Shown: positions 37,541-50,978, numbered from the stretch's first letter. The stretch is DNA of 64,000 bases from Climacteris rufus (GCA_013398175.1 VZRZ01002225.1:2032028-2096027), one strand, 5' to 3'. Notes: generated by a model not told the origin, from the letters alone. Numbers and translations are program-made.

Positions 37541-37610
37541 AGCCACAAGAGATCATTACATCATCTAGTTTGACCTCCAGAGTGTAGGAAGGAGGAGAGT
37601 TTCTGCCCTT
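37541..37610 (-). mobile_element. Possible ancient CR1 3' UTR remnant
   Basis: GATCATTACATCATCTAGTT followed by TGACCTCC resembles 'gatcatctagtctgacctcc', a phrase common in old sauropsid CR1 3' ends read on the opposite strand. Only about 50-70 bases match; the subfamily cannot be named. Confidence 0.35.
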
Positions 37611-37800
37611 CTGTTCCTGGTAGAAAAGTATTAATCAAGTTTCCTTGGCTTTCCTCTGAGAGGAAGATAGACACAGTTATTTAAACTACATGCCTCTGGC
37701 AAACACTGGCATTTTCACTAAGTACATGAGTGAATTTTTAGTGGTTCTGTGTTTGGATCATGTGAGTGCCAGTATGTGGTGCAATCCTCTAGATGCTGTT

Positions 37801-37834
37801 GTTTGTGTGTGTATGTATGTGTGTGTGTGTGTAT
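37801..37834 (+). repeat. (GT)n microsatellite with interruptions
   Basis: A run of GT units broken by GTAT appears in the middle and ends in an AT-rich tail. It is probably polymorphic. Confidence 0.9.
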
Positions 37835-38840
37835 ATTTATATTTTGGCACATAGCAGATGCCGTCCAAGTTTTCTAGACACACACCTTTTCCCCCAAAAG
37901 CCTCATAGGCTAAAAGCAGGTGAACCTGGAGTCTCTACTTCTTTCTTTTCATGCTTCACTGTATAAATTGTATGAACTCATGTCACTTTTTGAACTGCTG
38001 TATACTTCTCTGTGTAATCATTTTTTGTTCACATGGCAGACTGAGACACTTGTTTGCAAAGCAGTTTCTAAGAGTTAAAGGCCATATTGCCCAGTGTGGG
38101 AAATCAACAGAAGTGTTGAGGAGGTTCTTTTATAAGTTCACTTGGACTTTTGAGAGATTTGTGGCCTTCCTGCCTCCTAGACCGTGGAACTGGTGTTGTA
38201 TGCACTCTGGGATGTCCAGATGTGTGTTGTGGACTTCCAGTAATGCCAGCAATAACATTTTTTTCTGTATGGTCACATCTTCCTCATGGCTGCTACCAAA
38301 CGATTTACAGATGCCACTTCAGGCAATTTAGTAAATTGAGCCCAAAAATTGGATTTGCATGGGAATGTGTCACAAGTGATGCAAGTCCTCCTTGGTCTTA
38401 AAAACTGCCTCACAGAGCTTTAGTGCAGCGACTTCTTCAGGATGTGAAGAAAAATACATTGTAATTTTACAGATGACCTTGCTCTTTATCCTCTCTGTGC
38501 ATGGGACTCTTGCTTCCAGTAATGAGGAAATGTTCTGAGGCAGTGTTTTTGCCATGATGACATAAAATAACAGAGACTTCCAGTTATTCCTGTGTTCCTA
38601 TTCTGTAATAGACATGTGCCTTCAGGGACCAACTGACCTTAAAATTGATGCATATCTGGAGCTTGGGGTCATTTTGGTTGTACAGAATTTTTTTTTTTTT
38701 AATAGGATTTGGGGTGGTGATACTGCACTCACTGATGAGAAACTTTGTTATTATTATTCTTGGTCTAAGTGTGTACTCTTAGCTCTGGATACACATGCTC
38801 CCTAGAGCTCCTAGAAATGCACCGAGTTGTTGCTCTGACA

Positions 38841-38891
38841 AAAAAAAAAAAANGTGAGCACAGCTATATAAAAAAAAAAAAAAAAAAAAAA
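38841..38891 (+). repeat. Two poly-A runs flanking a single N
   Basis: An A run reaching 38852 is followed by N at 38853, a short unique word and a second run of 22 A (38870-38891). Homopolymer length and the N are probable assembly uncertainty. Confidence 0.9.
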
Positions 38892-41287
38892 GGCAGCAAA
38901 ACTAACCAAAAATTGCCTAAGTCTTACCTTTATGAGTTTGAAAGTATTTTTCAGCCCAGGAATAAAGCTTGGTAGTGATGTTCATGACTGGTTCAACTGT
39001 GAGTGAGAGAGTTTCTGCAGGATCAGAACCTTGACCTTCAAGTATTTATTTGTTCCACTGATATTAATAGAACAAATTGTCTGTCTGCCTGTTCAACTTA
39101 AATGATTTTGAGGTTGAGGCTCTAAAATATCAAATTAAAAAAACCAAACACCCACGACAAAATACCAAAGCAACCCCAAGATAATTTGTGTGCTTCTTTT
39201 GTTAATAGAAACTTAGATCATTGGTAAACAATTTAAAAGAATTTGTCACAATTCTTGCTATTTTTTTCCTGTCCTCATCTTACTGAGAGACACATCTTTT
39301 ATTTGAAATGTGTACTATTTTAAACAAGAATTATGTTTTTATGAAAACTCTGCTGGGCAATGTCTAACTCCAGACATAAAAGCAAATAAACCAAGAAAAA
39401 CCCTCTGTTTATCTGAGATGAGAGGAGTTTTTTTTAAGAAAAGAAGAGAGAGAGAGAAGATCTAAACCAGCCTAATGGTCTCTTTTGTCTCTTTATGTTC
39501 CTTAATGTTCTTCTGCAGTCCTCAGGAATTACACTATCTCATTGGTATGTCACTGGGGTATGTACTACAAAGAAATTTTGAGATGCTACTGTCTTTAGAC
39601 TGTATAGTGAAGAGAGGCAGAAAGTGCTGCACTATGCTGTTTGATCTAGGTTGATTCTGATTTTACTCTGTTCAGCTGTAGGTTTCAGATGAGAGGTGGA
39701 AATTCAGAATTGATGTGAGTGCTTAATGATGGATAACACCTTTTGGAGGCTTTCTGCACCCCAGGGAAGTAAACCTGGGCACTAACATGTTTGTTTTGGG
39801 GCTGTTAATTTTATATATAGCTGGGATCTCTTGTGTGCAAGATTGGCTATTTGGGATTTCTAATGAATTAAATTTGACAGCTTATTCTCCTTTATACTAT
39901 TTGGTATTGTGTCAAACAAAGCCAAGCAGGCTTACTGTAAACTTGTCTGAGCTCTTCTCTATTGAAATCTGTCACAAATTCCAGTCACTTGTGAGGCTGA
40001 AGAATAATCTGTCATATATTTGATGATTGGTGTTGTAGAGGTGGGTGTGTTAGCAGGGTAAGTGATGTGGAAATGAAGATGTGGAGGCTGTTGACTGAGA
40101 AATGAGCAGAATGGTAATGTAGGGGAGCTCACTTCATCTCCCCTGAAAACTTCAAGATCTGCCTGTTGAGAGCTAGGAGAGGTCTCAGGGTGCCCAGCCA
40201 TGAGGCACTTCCATTTGTTTTCAATCAGTTCCTTAGCTAGACTAACCCCTGTAAAGGCTAACAGTTGAATTGCAAATTAAATTAACATCTCTAATTTTTT
40301 TGCTTGTGACCCCTGTGTTGTTCATAGCATCCACTGTATGGATGGAGCATGTGGATGGAGGGTTTGTTTCCATAAATTTTACAGTCTCCAGATCTTTTGT
40401 GCTGGCTGCAGACCTCATTGCCAGCTATCAAACAGTGAAAGCCAAAACAACTACCCCAACCACCCCTAATAATTAAATTCCCAGCAATGGTACCTGGTGA
40501 GCCTCTGGCAGTGGTAGCAAACAGAGGTCTGAGGTGGGGAATGTCAGTGCTGCCACTCTGGAAACGAGAGCTTGTAGCTTTTATCCCTCTTTTGCAAAGT
40601 CCTGGGCTTCTTCTTTTCTCTTAGTTCAGTCTGCTAAGTCTTGTGAAAACAGTAAACTGGCTCACCTCCAGTACTGTGATTTTATCTTGGAATTAATAAT
40701 AAGTTGTCTTTTCTCACAAAGACGAGTACTTTTGTTTGAAACTAAAATTGCTTTATCTTCTTGAGGATTCTAACATGTTAGCTAACACATTAAATATGGT
40801 GGGGCTTTTTTTTCTAATAATCCTTGTGCTATCAGGCCCTTTTATTTGCCCTGGATTTTAATGAGTCATGTAAAAGCAGAGGTCTATTTTGGCAATTTGA
40901 CTGTGATGCTCCCTCTCAAATCAGTTACCATTTTGAGAATGACATCTGAGTCTGCCTATGTTTCTGCATGACTGGAAACTGTCACTACTCATTTAAACTT
41001 ATTAGTGCTGGAAATTGATATGCTGGTTCATCTGCTGGGGATGAAACATGAGGCACCAGCATTCAAATTTAAATGTTGTTCCCATGAGTAAAGGAAGAGG
41101 TGACTGGAGTGATGAGAGCTTGGACAGTGAAGGCTGAGAGCTGCATTGCAGCTCAAAGAGGCATTGGGCACTTTGCCTACAGGTTGCTAAAAGCAGGTTG
41201 TGGCATTTTTTGTCCATTGAAGAAAATACTGTGCTTTAGGATAAAAGTTTAATTGGAGGATACAATGCTTTAGCTGAAGATTATACC

Positions 41288-41455
41288 ATGGAAGACACTA
41301 AATTTTTCTCTCAAGAGGAACCCAAGTTGGGAATACTCCTTTTGAGGAGCGGGAACGAGCATTTGAGAAATTGGACTTTGAAGAGAGCAGGTGCAAAGCT
41401 TGACTCAAAACCAAGCTTCTGTAATGGCTCTGGAGAGTCCACACATACACTGAAG
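41288..41455 (+). other. Candidate first coding exon or small ORF (56 codons)
   Basis: ATG sits in an ideal ACCATGG context (ATACCATGGAAG). The frame runs 56 codons to a donor-like CTGAAG|GTATGC that falls exactly on a codon boundary. Read through, the frame continues to a stop at 41560 (90 codons). It begins MEDTKFFSQEEPKLG and is rich in charged residues. A second frame nearby is open between TCTCAAG (41315) and AGCAG|GTGCAA (41391). That overlap weakens the coding case, because all frames being open suggests base composition rather than selection. No family is recognised. Confidence 0.15.
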
Positions 41456-43659
41456 GTATGCACAATGATTCTGAAAAATTCAGACCTGGGGAATGAAGGC
41501 CATGACCCTCCATCTATCTTTAAAGAACTTGAAGCCTCCAGGACACGTGAGCACTGCTGACACATTGTCACTCTTCTCATCTAAAAGGGCTGTGAGCCAA
41601 AAGAGCGGGGAAAGACAAAAGGAATCCCTGGGTGACAAGACCTGTAGCTGGCCCTTAGCACAGCATTGAGGGCTGGAGTTTCTGAACCTGTATATTGTAA
41701 TTTCTTCATTGGTTTTTCCCTTCGTTATATCTAAGTATATTCCCAGTACAGAGATTATTTCCCTCTACCTCTTCTCTCGCTCCCATGCCTAAACATAAGC
41801 CCAGAGCTTGCTTCAATAGGATTCTTTTGATTGACACTGCCTTCACCATTTGAGACTAGTGGCATGCTGAAACGTACAACTGGCATTTCAGAAACTGCAA
41901 AACTGACCTGACAAAGTGTGATTTTCAATTTATTTTTTTTAAAATCTCCCCTTCTCTCAGCAAGTTGTAGATGTGTCTCGATTCTGATCTATCCTGAAGT
42001 TATGTTGCTGGTTAACATTTCTGCAACATGTAGAGAACATACACTCTGAAATTGATAAATAGCACTTAAAGCTATAGTTATAAAATTAATCTTGTTTAAG
42101 CTTTTTTTTTTCTTAAATAGAGTTCAGTTTGCAGCAGAAATACAGTGATTTTGTCTGAAGCTGATAAAGAGTGCAAAGGAGACTTTCAAGGTGATGGGAA
42201 TGGTTAGGACAGACTAGATGTTACTAATGGATTTGTGACTTCCATACTGCCTCTGAATAACCCATTTATTTCTCTGAAACAAACCAAGAGTTGTTGCTCT
42301 CTACTTAAAGACAAGCCTTTTTAAAGCCAGCTTACTGTTCTCTCAACCTCCCATGCAACAGCTTGGAGGCTCTTTCTTGACAGATAATAATATTGTGAGG
42401 AAAAGGAAGTTTTGCAACCCTTAAACTTCCTGAAGTAAAAATGCTTTTAAGACTCCTTGAAAAAAAATTAAAACCACAACAAAATATTCAATGAGTCATG
42501 ATTTACAGGAACGTGAGTTTTCTGTGATGGTAGCAAGACATAATTTTTTTCCATTTATCCCTAAGGAAGGCAAACTTTGCCAGTTTTTTTGCTGGTGTTG
42601 CACTTCAGTATTCCAACTGTATTTAAAGGAATAGTATATTTCAACCATCAGTAAAATGAGGATGCTTCTGAACTAATAACTGAAAATCTTCACATCAGGT
42701 TTGAACACTGAATAAAAGGAAATGAGGAATCAGTTGAATAAAAGTATGAGGTATTTCTAAAAGACATTGTATAAATAACCAAGTCAGACATTTGCAGAAA
42801 TGCTTATAAAGGAAAACCATTCCCATTGCAGTAGTCTGCAGCCTACAGTTTTTGGAAGAGAATGCTGCTTTAATTAACAAAACTGATTTCTATAGCACAG
42901 TGGTGGGACTGGCTCAGACTAAAACTGAAATATTGTCTTATTAAAATACTAATGCTAATTGGTGAATGAGAGATCTCTTCCAAGTGAGGTCATGTTTTCT
43001 GTAGGAACTTACGCCACAACCTTAAAGAAGGTATCTTACCCAATCAGCCTTTGAGGTATTGCACTAGGCATCACAGTTTTACAACTCTCATGCTAAATAA
43101 CTTTCTAAAGGATGTACTTTCATATAATGGGAGGTGTGCTGAATGTCCAGTTTTAAGCTCGTGGGAACCTATTCTCCCTGATGACTTTTCTTTTTACTCA
43201 CATCTCATTGTGTTCTTGCTTCTGAATGGTTGTTGTGCACAGGGTTTTCTGCTGAGCTCCTGGGATAAAACAGTAGGTTTATGATCTTAAATGAAATATT
43301 TTTACCTACTTTTTTTTTGTTGTTTTTTTTTTTGGGTGCTTAAAATAGCAATGTATCAATAGTTATCTTTGTCCATGTTGTTCTCACAATTGTAGTAGTA
43401 TGGAGAATCAGAAATCTGGTTTGTCCTGGACCTTGGAAGGAAAGTTGCTATGGTAACTGGGCACTGTAAATGCCATTTGGGACTTAAGTTAGGTGTGCAC
43501 TCTTCATTTAACTTTCTAGTAGTTCTCTGTAAATGTGTTAAGTCTGGGAGCTCCAGTAAGACATCATCTCTGGTGTACCAAGGAAAAGTAATCCCTCCTT
43601 CTGTTTCTGCCTCACTTTGCTGCATTCTGTGATTTTTTTCTCACTCTGTGTTGAATGAG

Positions 43660-44000
43660 CAACTGAAGATGCTGCTCTGGAGCTTCCCACATGCTGATGG
43701 GCACTGGTGGAGGGTCTAGTCCAAGCTGTTGGTCTCCATCAGCACAGTGGATTGGGAAAGGGGACTTCAGGAGTGGAGCACGACATGTGGACACCCAGCT
43801 GAGCTGGCGCAGGGGCTGGATGGATGTTCTGTGCACTGCTGCCTTTCTGCTCCTGGAAATCACTTTCCCTTCCCCATGCCTTGGCATCCTGTGCCCTGCC
43901 AAGGCACTGTTTCCTTCTGAAAGGCCACACAGATAAAAGCTCAACTTCAGAGTTACTGCCCTGAAGGCTGGACCTTGTCCAGGGCACTTCAAGCATCTCA
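43660..44000. other. GC-richer patch without a recognised gene
   Basis: About 340 bases are clearly richer in G and C than the surroundings, with open frames on both strands (plus 43691-43936, minus 44001-43612). Overlapping opposite frames point to composition rather than coding. It could be a decayed repeat, but no known element was recognised. Confidence 0.3.
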
Positions 44001-47000
44001 TTTTTCCCTTGATCCCTTCCTAAGACTATAACAGGAGTAGAAGGGGCTGCATATGGACTTATAGGAAAGAAGGAAATCTAGATGAGGATGCAATATAAGG
44101 AACCATTGTGTAAATATTTTACATTATATATAAGAATAATACCCCTCTCTTTGATTTTTATGCTTTATTTGCCAAACTCTAACCAAATGAGGGGATTTTT
44201 TAAGAAGCCACCATCTCTCACATGCAAGAATGTGATGGCTTCTCTCTTTATTCTTTTGTGTAAGATGTTCTCTCTTATTCTGGGTGATGTTTTACCACTT
44301 ATTCTGTGGTAGGAGAGTGAGCCAACCCTGTTGGTGTCCCCAAGCACTCAATGGAGCAGAGCACACATAATGGGCTGGGTGCCTCTCTGAGCCTGCAGCT
44401 GGACTGAATTATGTTTGGATTTCTTTTCAATCCGGCTGAGAGGTTTAGCACCATCTGTGAGCAGTCTGTAGACAGCAGCAGATCTCGTGTGCTGGACTAC
44501 ATTGGGTGAGAGAGAAGAGGGACTGGGAAGGATGGCAACCCTGTTGAAGAATCTTTGAAGGAGCTTTTCTCACCATGGCCAGATCCTGCTAGCTTGCTGC
44601 ATTCAACTTTTGTAGGCTTTTTGGTACTTTTGGTACTTTTTTTTTGCTACTTATGCACTTCCAGCTGTTGGCTTCCTATTGCCTACTTCTCACCATCAGT
44701 TGGTTTGTGGCATTGAGTGATGGGTGTGGTGCCTTTGGGATAAAAAATAAAGAACAGATGGATCTTTCTTTGGGCTCTGCTCATGGTGGGGTTTCCTTGA
44801 CTTTGTAGTAAGTAAAAGGCCATTTTCCTGATTCAGGAGGTGCAAAATTGTGTATCTTGCATTTGCCAGGACATTGTGAGGTGGCAATTCCACCCACCCT
44901 TTTCCCCCAAAAAAGCACTGGAGAGAATCTAGTTCTCAACTAATCCTGCTAATTCTTCTTTGCCCTTGGAGAATGTACCTTTACAGATTTTGGGGGGTTA
45001 ATTTTGGTTTGTTTTGTTGTGGGTTTGGTGGGGTTTTTTTGAGCCAGTTTTGGTAAACAAGTTGAACTTGCTGAGGGCTAGAGATGCAAAGAAATTTAGG
45101 GTGGTTACCTGGGGCCTTATGCTGAGACAGTTTTGCAGACCAACTCTGTCACCAGCTTGTAAGACATAGGTAATTTGTTTCCCCTCTAAGTCTCCCTAAG
45201 AGGAGGCAAATGTAAAATATTTTTAAAAAATTAAAGCTCAGTCAACTTTCCACCTTTCCTGGAGGTGATGGAGAGAGAGTTATTGTGCATGACCACAGTT
45301 CTTTTTTTCTTCTCTTTTATGATGTTTGATACTTGGGAGTGGAGGGATATTTTACATAGTTATAATTAGAAATATGTTGTTGATGCTTTGCATCTCAGTC
45401 CTGACAGGAATGCAAATAACCATCCAGTTTGGTAAAGCAGGTATAGTTCATGCCCCCCAGGACACTGACTGAGGGTAATGGTGTAAGGCCACAGATATTT
45501 TCCTTCCCTTGTGCAAATTCAGTGCGAAACATATGCCCAGCTCCTTCCTTGTCCTGCTTTTTTGCTTAAGCTGGAACGTAATGGAGTGAAATGTGAGGCT
45601 TGAAACAGCTTTCCAAGAAGAAGAATAAAAAGTACAGAGTCTTTAATATCAATATTTTCTTTCTTGTAGGGCACAAGCTAACCAGAGATCTCCTGCATCT
45701 GCTGCTGTGTCCCAGTGCTTGCCCTGGGAAGTGCTCACTCGGGGCAAAAAGTTCTCTGTTAGGTTGTGACAGAGGAATGAAATTTACAGCACTGGTTTTG
45801 CAAGGAAATTCACTGTGAAAATAGTACTGTAAGCTGTCAAATCATAAAGGATTTGCAGATTTCTGAAAAGAACAATATGCCAGCTGAGGTTAGATTTTTA
45901 GGAACTGTCTAAGCATTGATATGTGGGGAAATAATTATTTTCTTGCCTGGCTAGAGGACTGCCAGCTTTCATACTGTCAAGAAGAATGCACATCTAACCT
46001 GAATAACACATAATCATGTCTCACTGGAACATAAAGATAAGATTTACAGGACTGACAGGCTCTGAGTTGTATCAGCATTAAGTGGTTGCAGTGAAAACAA
46101 AAATGCACTGCAAGTATCTAGAAAATAATTAGTCGGAAAAATGTCATGTTTTTAATTCTGTGAATTGTTATGTCTTTGACTAAGCCTTGTATGCAAAACA
46201 TTTTTACTTCTCTCAGGAACATTAAGCATAATATTCTCATTTTCCTGTCGGTGCAGTATTCTTGCAGTTCAGTAATAGGTATTTTTTTCCTAATCCATCT
46301 GTGCCCACTGTGTTTGGTTTTACCCACTTCATGCAGTCTTCATTTCTGGCAGTTTCATGGTAATCTGTAGCATTCTGGGGACAAAGCTTTGCCATGGTAT
46401 TGCAATTTACTGCAGGAGGAGGTATTTAAATTCCCAGTTACATGTTGAGAGCACTGTGGTCAAAACTTATTTTCTTGGTCCCTTCTGCAGCCATCCTATG
46501 ATTGCTGGTATCAGTATAAATAATGAGTGGCTAAAAACCAGAAACCAAAGACTTTAACTCCTCTTTCTATAAATATAGTATCTTCCTGTCTTATTTTCCC
46601 AAGAGAATCTGTCCTAATATTGTTTGTTCTACAGACTGTAGAGTGTGTTAATCTCACTACTTTCACAAGGGTAGATCAGGGCATCTTGTGAAATCACTGG
46701 CCCAGCAGCATCACTATTAAGCAAATATTTACTGAGTTTATTTAAGGATGATAAAACTTAGAGCTATTACAGACAAGTATTTAGGTGGTTTTGCATTGTA
46801 GGTAGAATATGTCCTCTCTCAGGGAGAAGCTGCCTTAGTCTCAAGCAGAAGACGACAGGCATGAATTGAAGGCTTTACCTTTGTTGTGCTGCTGTACTCA
46901 AAGTCATCCTGCATTAATTTCCTATAAGGAAAGATTTAGAGCTTCGAGATCCTGGCCTGAGTGTCATTCTTCTGAAGTAACTTAATAAATTGGCACATAG

Positions 47001-47154
47001 CCTTGCCATGTCATGGTTCGTTGAGGTCCTGAGGCAATATTTAGTGTAACAGAATAAGCAGTGCTCCAGTTCACACAGTCATCTCTTATGCAGGGAGATG
47101 CATTTATGCCTTTCAAGACAAAGAACCTTTTCACTATATGTCCAGCTATTCTTC

Positions 47155-47180
47155 TGGTAATTCTTTGTGGAGAATTACCA
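47155..47180. repeat. Perfect 10-bp-stem hairpin, 6-base loop
   Basis: TGGTAATTCT (47155-47164), the loop TTGTGG and AGAATTACCA (47171-47180) form a perfect stem-loop. It is too short for a miRNA precursor, and the flanks do not extend the stem. Confidence 0.8.
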
Positions 47181-47313
47181 CATCTTTGTTTTCCTTTGGG
47201 TGGGGAAAAAGTTTAGCATGTTCTCACTGAAAAGCCCAGTGTTTGAAGCCACCACACTTACACGAGGATTAACTTTTTAAAAGACTTGAGGGTCCCTGTG
47301 GAGTTGCCTGAGC

Positions 47314-47410
47314 CCATTAATAAAAGTTTGAATCTTCAGCCTAATGTATTAATTATGTTTGTCCAATTCCTAGAGGACGGGTAAATCAAATTAATCTTAA
47401 TTAAATTTAA
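47314..47410. promoter_or_regulatory. Cluster of homeodomain-type TAAT sites
   Basis: Within about 100 bases are CATTAATAA, GTATTAATTATG, AAATTAATC and TTAATTAAATTTAA, giving at least five TAAT/ATTA cores. Such clusters occur in developmental enhancers but also in plain AT-rich DNA. Conservation cannot be judged here. Confidence 0.25.
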
Positions 47411-49146
47411 GCCTGTAATAGGAGGGGGGAAAAAAGAAAATTTTAATATTGTAGAGTTTAAAGCTTGTCAGGGTCATTAGACAAACAGACTGTCACGTTT
47501 TCGGGTTAAAATGTAAATACGTTTTAAATCTAGATTTCTGTAAATACAGTTTAACTTACTCATTCTTAGACTGGAGTCGGACCTTCAGTAATTTGGTGAC
47601 TGCTCTGCTTTGGTCTTCATGGGAAGATTATTTTTCAGACCAATAGGATGAAAGCTCTTTTGATAAAGCCCATCTTGTCATGCTAAGCCTGTAAATTATT
47701 TTCATGAAATTTGCAACTCTAATAATAATACTAACACTATAAACAAAATTTTTATAGTGGATGTTTTCATATACTCAAAAGAGAAAAAGCTAAAAGTGAT
47801 AAAGATGGAAGCCACTTCTGTGTGTGATTTTTGTATGTTTTCTCAAGTTGACTCAAATCTTATATTTAAATCCTGCACTAGGAATCCTTAGATGTGTGAG
47901 ACAATGCAGAATTACTTAATCTCCTGAGGATGTCTACATTTTAATAAAACAGATGTCAGTTTTACATCTTGAAGCCTATTTCTTGTTTCTGAGCAATATT
48001 TTTCTTCTGATTTAAATCCAGCAGAAACTTTTTTTAATGCTTGTCTCCATCAGGCCAGTATTACCCTCTTGTAAAGAAACAAAACATCTCTCCACTTCTT
48101 ATTCTGAAGAGTGTATTTAGCATTCTTTCTTGTCTCTTCTTTTAAGGGGTCATAAGAAAATTTGTGTGCAATAGATATCACTAGCAATTATGATTTTTTT
48201 TGGTGTTATATTAGTTTTAAATGTTCTAGAGCTGTGAAAGACTAGCTTTGGTCTTCTAGAAACATTCTTGTTAAGAACTGTCATTTACTTCTTCATTTGG
48301 CCCGTTTTTCATCCAATTTGTTTTAAAACAATTCCTAGAACTTGTAGGAAGTTTTGCACAGGATGTGCTTTGTGTAATCCATTATAATTGATGTATTTTA
48401 TAGGTTTGCATCCTGGGTAGGCAACTTGTAGTAGTTGGTTTATGTTTGGGGGTGTTTTTGGTATGGCATGACACTGTCAGCAGTGTTTTGAGCCTCCTGG
48501 GAAGTGAAACTGTTCCCTCTGGAGTGTGATTTTGATGCACCAAAATGTTTCCTTCTCTTCTTTTCCCTCTGTGTCTCCCGTGTGAACCCTCCCTTTATTT
48601 TAGCACAAATTCATTCTTTATTTCATCCTACCAAACAGAGGGCAGACTGGATTCATTATTACACTCTAATAAAGGTGCACAAATTGTTTTGAAGTTCAAG
48701 ACAAATGACACTGCTTGGGCAATGTAAATAATGCAGTGGCTTACCTGACAGACAGGAGAGTCTTCTAGAGTTTCTCACCTCATCACACCTCCCACAAACA
48801 ATTGGAAAAGGACAGCTTCCAGTTAGGCTGATAACTCTTACTGCCTTCATTGGACTTAAAAAGTTCATCCCCAGTTTCTTATGCTGTGGTATAATAGACT
48901 GTCTAATAAATTGCAATGATACAAATGTTAAGTTTTATCCAATATCACAACGTAGATGGACATCCTGTGTTCACAGACAAGCCTGTGTGTGTTTAGTAAG
49001 AGTTTAAGACTGAGCACTTGCTGGCTTGGTCACAGCTTCACCCACTTCAGCTGAGCTGTGTTCTGGTTTCTAGTAGCAGAAAAAATTGCTGTTCTTACTG
49101 CCAAGCAGGCAGCTTCCATGTCAGATACATTTGTTGTTCCCTGCAG

Positions 49147-49220
49147 ATCCTGAGGCTGCAGAATTGCGTTGCTCTGTGGGGGATGCTACTAGATTTGTGC
49201 TCTGTGAAAGGAGGGAGATG
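49147..49220 (+). other. Candidate coding exon (74 bp)
   Basis: A pyrimidine tract ending TTGTTCCCTGCAG precedes the segment and ATG|GTGAGG follows it. One frame is open and looks protein-like (PEAAELRCSVGDATRF, then VLCERREM); it belongs to a longer open frame, 49086-49343. A second frame is also open. The segment is more GC-rich than its flanks and on the inferred sense strand. The peptide matches no family I recognise, so this remains a candidate. Confidence 0.22.
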
Positions 49221-50950
49221 GTGAGGACGAGAAGAAATGAAAAGTGTTGTGTTCAGGAGCTTTATGGGTTTACATTAAACTTGCTTGGAACACAGCAAAA
49301 GCTTTCTCCATTTTTTTCTAAGCCTGGTAATACACATGTGTAAGTTGTATTTTGCTCTTCCATTATAACCTTGTATCTTAAGTTTTGAGATTTGGCCCCA
49401 GGTTTATTCCTCTGTGCAAAGATGTGGCATAACCTTTTTTACACTACAATGAACACTGTTTTATTCACATTTTTCTTGTTTCTTTGCTTACCAATTTAAG
49501 GTTTTATCTTTTGATTCATCACCATTAATTGATATTTTATGGCTACAATTGCAAGTCTGAAAGTAACTCTGAATGCATAAAATAAGAAGGTAATGAAAAT
49601 GGTTTTAAATGGTTGGAGCAGATTTCTGAATTTATTTATTTTCCCCAGAAAACTTCTGGTGGTATGATTGAAATGATGAAACGTTGGATTAGGAATTATT
49701 TGTTCAGAGGGATTTTATATTTGAGTGTGTTCAGCATTGGTAATGACTATGCAGTGAACAAAACCAAACACGACTGAAATACTTTCTTGATAATGGCAAG
49801 ACCAAATTTTGGGGAAATTTAATGGTGTGGAAATTAAATGGCTTTTACTGTTTTTCCTTCTGGATGGGACACAAGAAAGACCCTTTTGGTCACATAGATT
49901 TTTAATGTCCTCATTTTGTTGTCTAGCAATGTTAAGTTACTGTGTTTTGATCATAACTGCCAGGCAAAAATAGTGTGGGAATATATGAGGTATGCAGATT
50001 GGTCAATACAGAAGCAAGGAAAAGTATCCATGTAACCGTGGTGGGGTTTTTGTATTTTTGTTTCTTTTTTTCCTAGTTTGCAGGGAGGTTGAGTGTTTTG
50101 CGTTGTTTTTCTACATGATCAGTTAGCCCAGGATTAGGCTTTTTTGTTTGTGGTGTAAATCCTGCTCTTGGCCTACAATGAATATTAATTAACTTCTGTA
50201 TTTATGTGTGCCTTGTTGCAGAATCAGCTCCTTATTAGTAAGTCAAATAAAAGTACAGATGAGATGATACAAGAAAGTCAAAGAGAATCTGAGATCAGAT
50301 CAAGGGCAAACAGTCTTGTTCCAAAATTATAAAAGTAATGAAGAGAGATAATCAGAAAAGCTGGAAGGTATTTAAGCATGAGGATTTCCTTTTTGTACAC
50401 CCTTACATTTTAGAAGGGCATTGCTGCAAGACATTTTTTAACAGACTTCAATAAAAGAAACATTAGCAAGAAAACCTTTATAGAGATAAGTGGTGGTTTT
50501 TGTTGTTCTTTTGGGTTTTTTTAAGAAGTGGAATGTTTTAGAAAGACAATTATAAGTTTGGGCTTGGGTTGGGAGTGGCTGGGCAGAAATTGATTAAAGG
50601 AGTAGTATTTTGTAGTTGTCCTTTACAGGGCTTCTGGTGAGTACTTGGCCATCGCTGGTACCTGTCAGCAAGGAAACTGAGCAAGGGACTTGTCCTACTG
50701 CAAAGGAACTGTCATGTTTTTTTTTCTCATGTAGGATCTGAGGAAAGTATCTATCCCAAGGGCTCCAGAAATCCTTGCCTTTCAGACTATGATGAGCTCT
50801 GTCCTGGCAGGAGGTCTGCTCCAGACTGGATTGCTCATGGTGATGTGTATTAGTGCAATGGGAATAAAAAGCAATAAAAGTGGTAGTGATAAAGTAGTAG
50901 TGATAAGTACTATAAAAATGTGGTTTATTGTGTGAATCTCTTTTTTTTTT

Positions 50951-50978
50951 GGGACAGGGGAGGGTTGGGGGTTTGGGG
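50951..50978 (+). other. G-quadruplex-forming tract between T runs
   Basis: Five G runs (3, 4, 3, 5 and 4 G) are separated by loops of 1-3 bases and flanked by T10 on the left and T9 on the right. This satisfies the standard G3+N1-7 rule for intramolecular quadruplexes. On the inferred non-template strand it would also favour R-loops. Confidence 0.8.
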
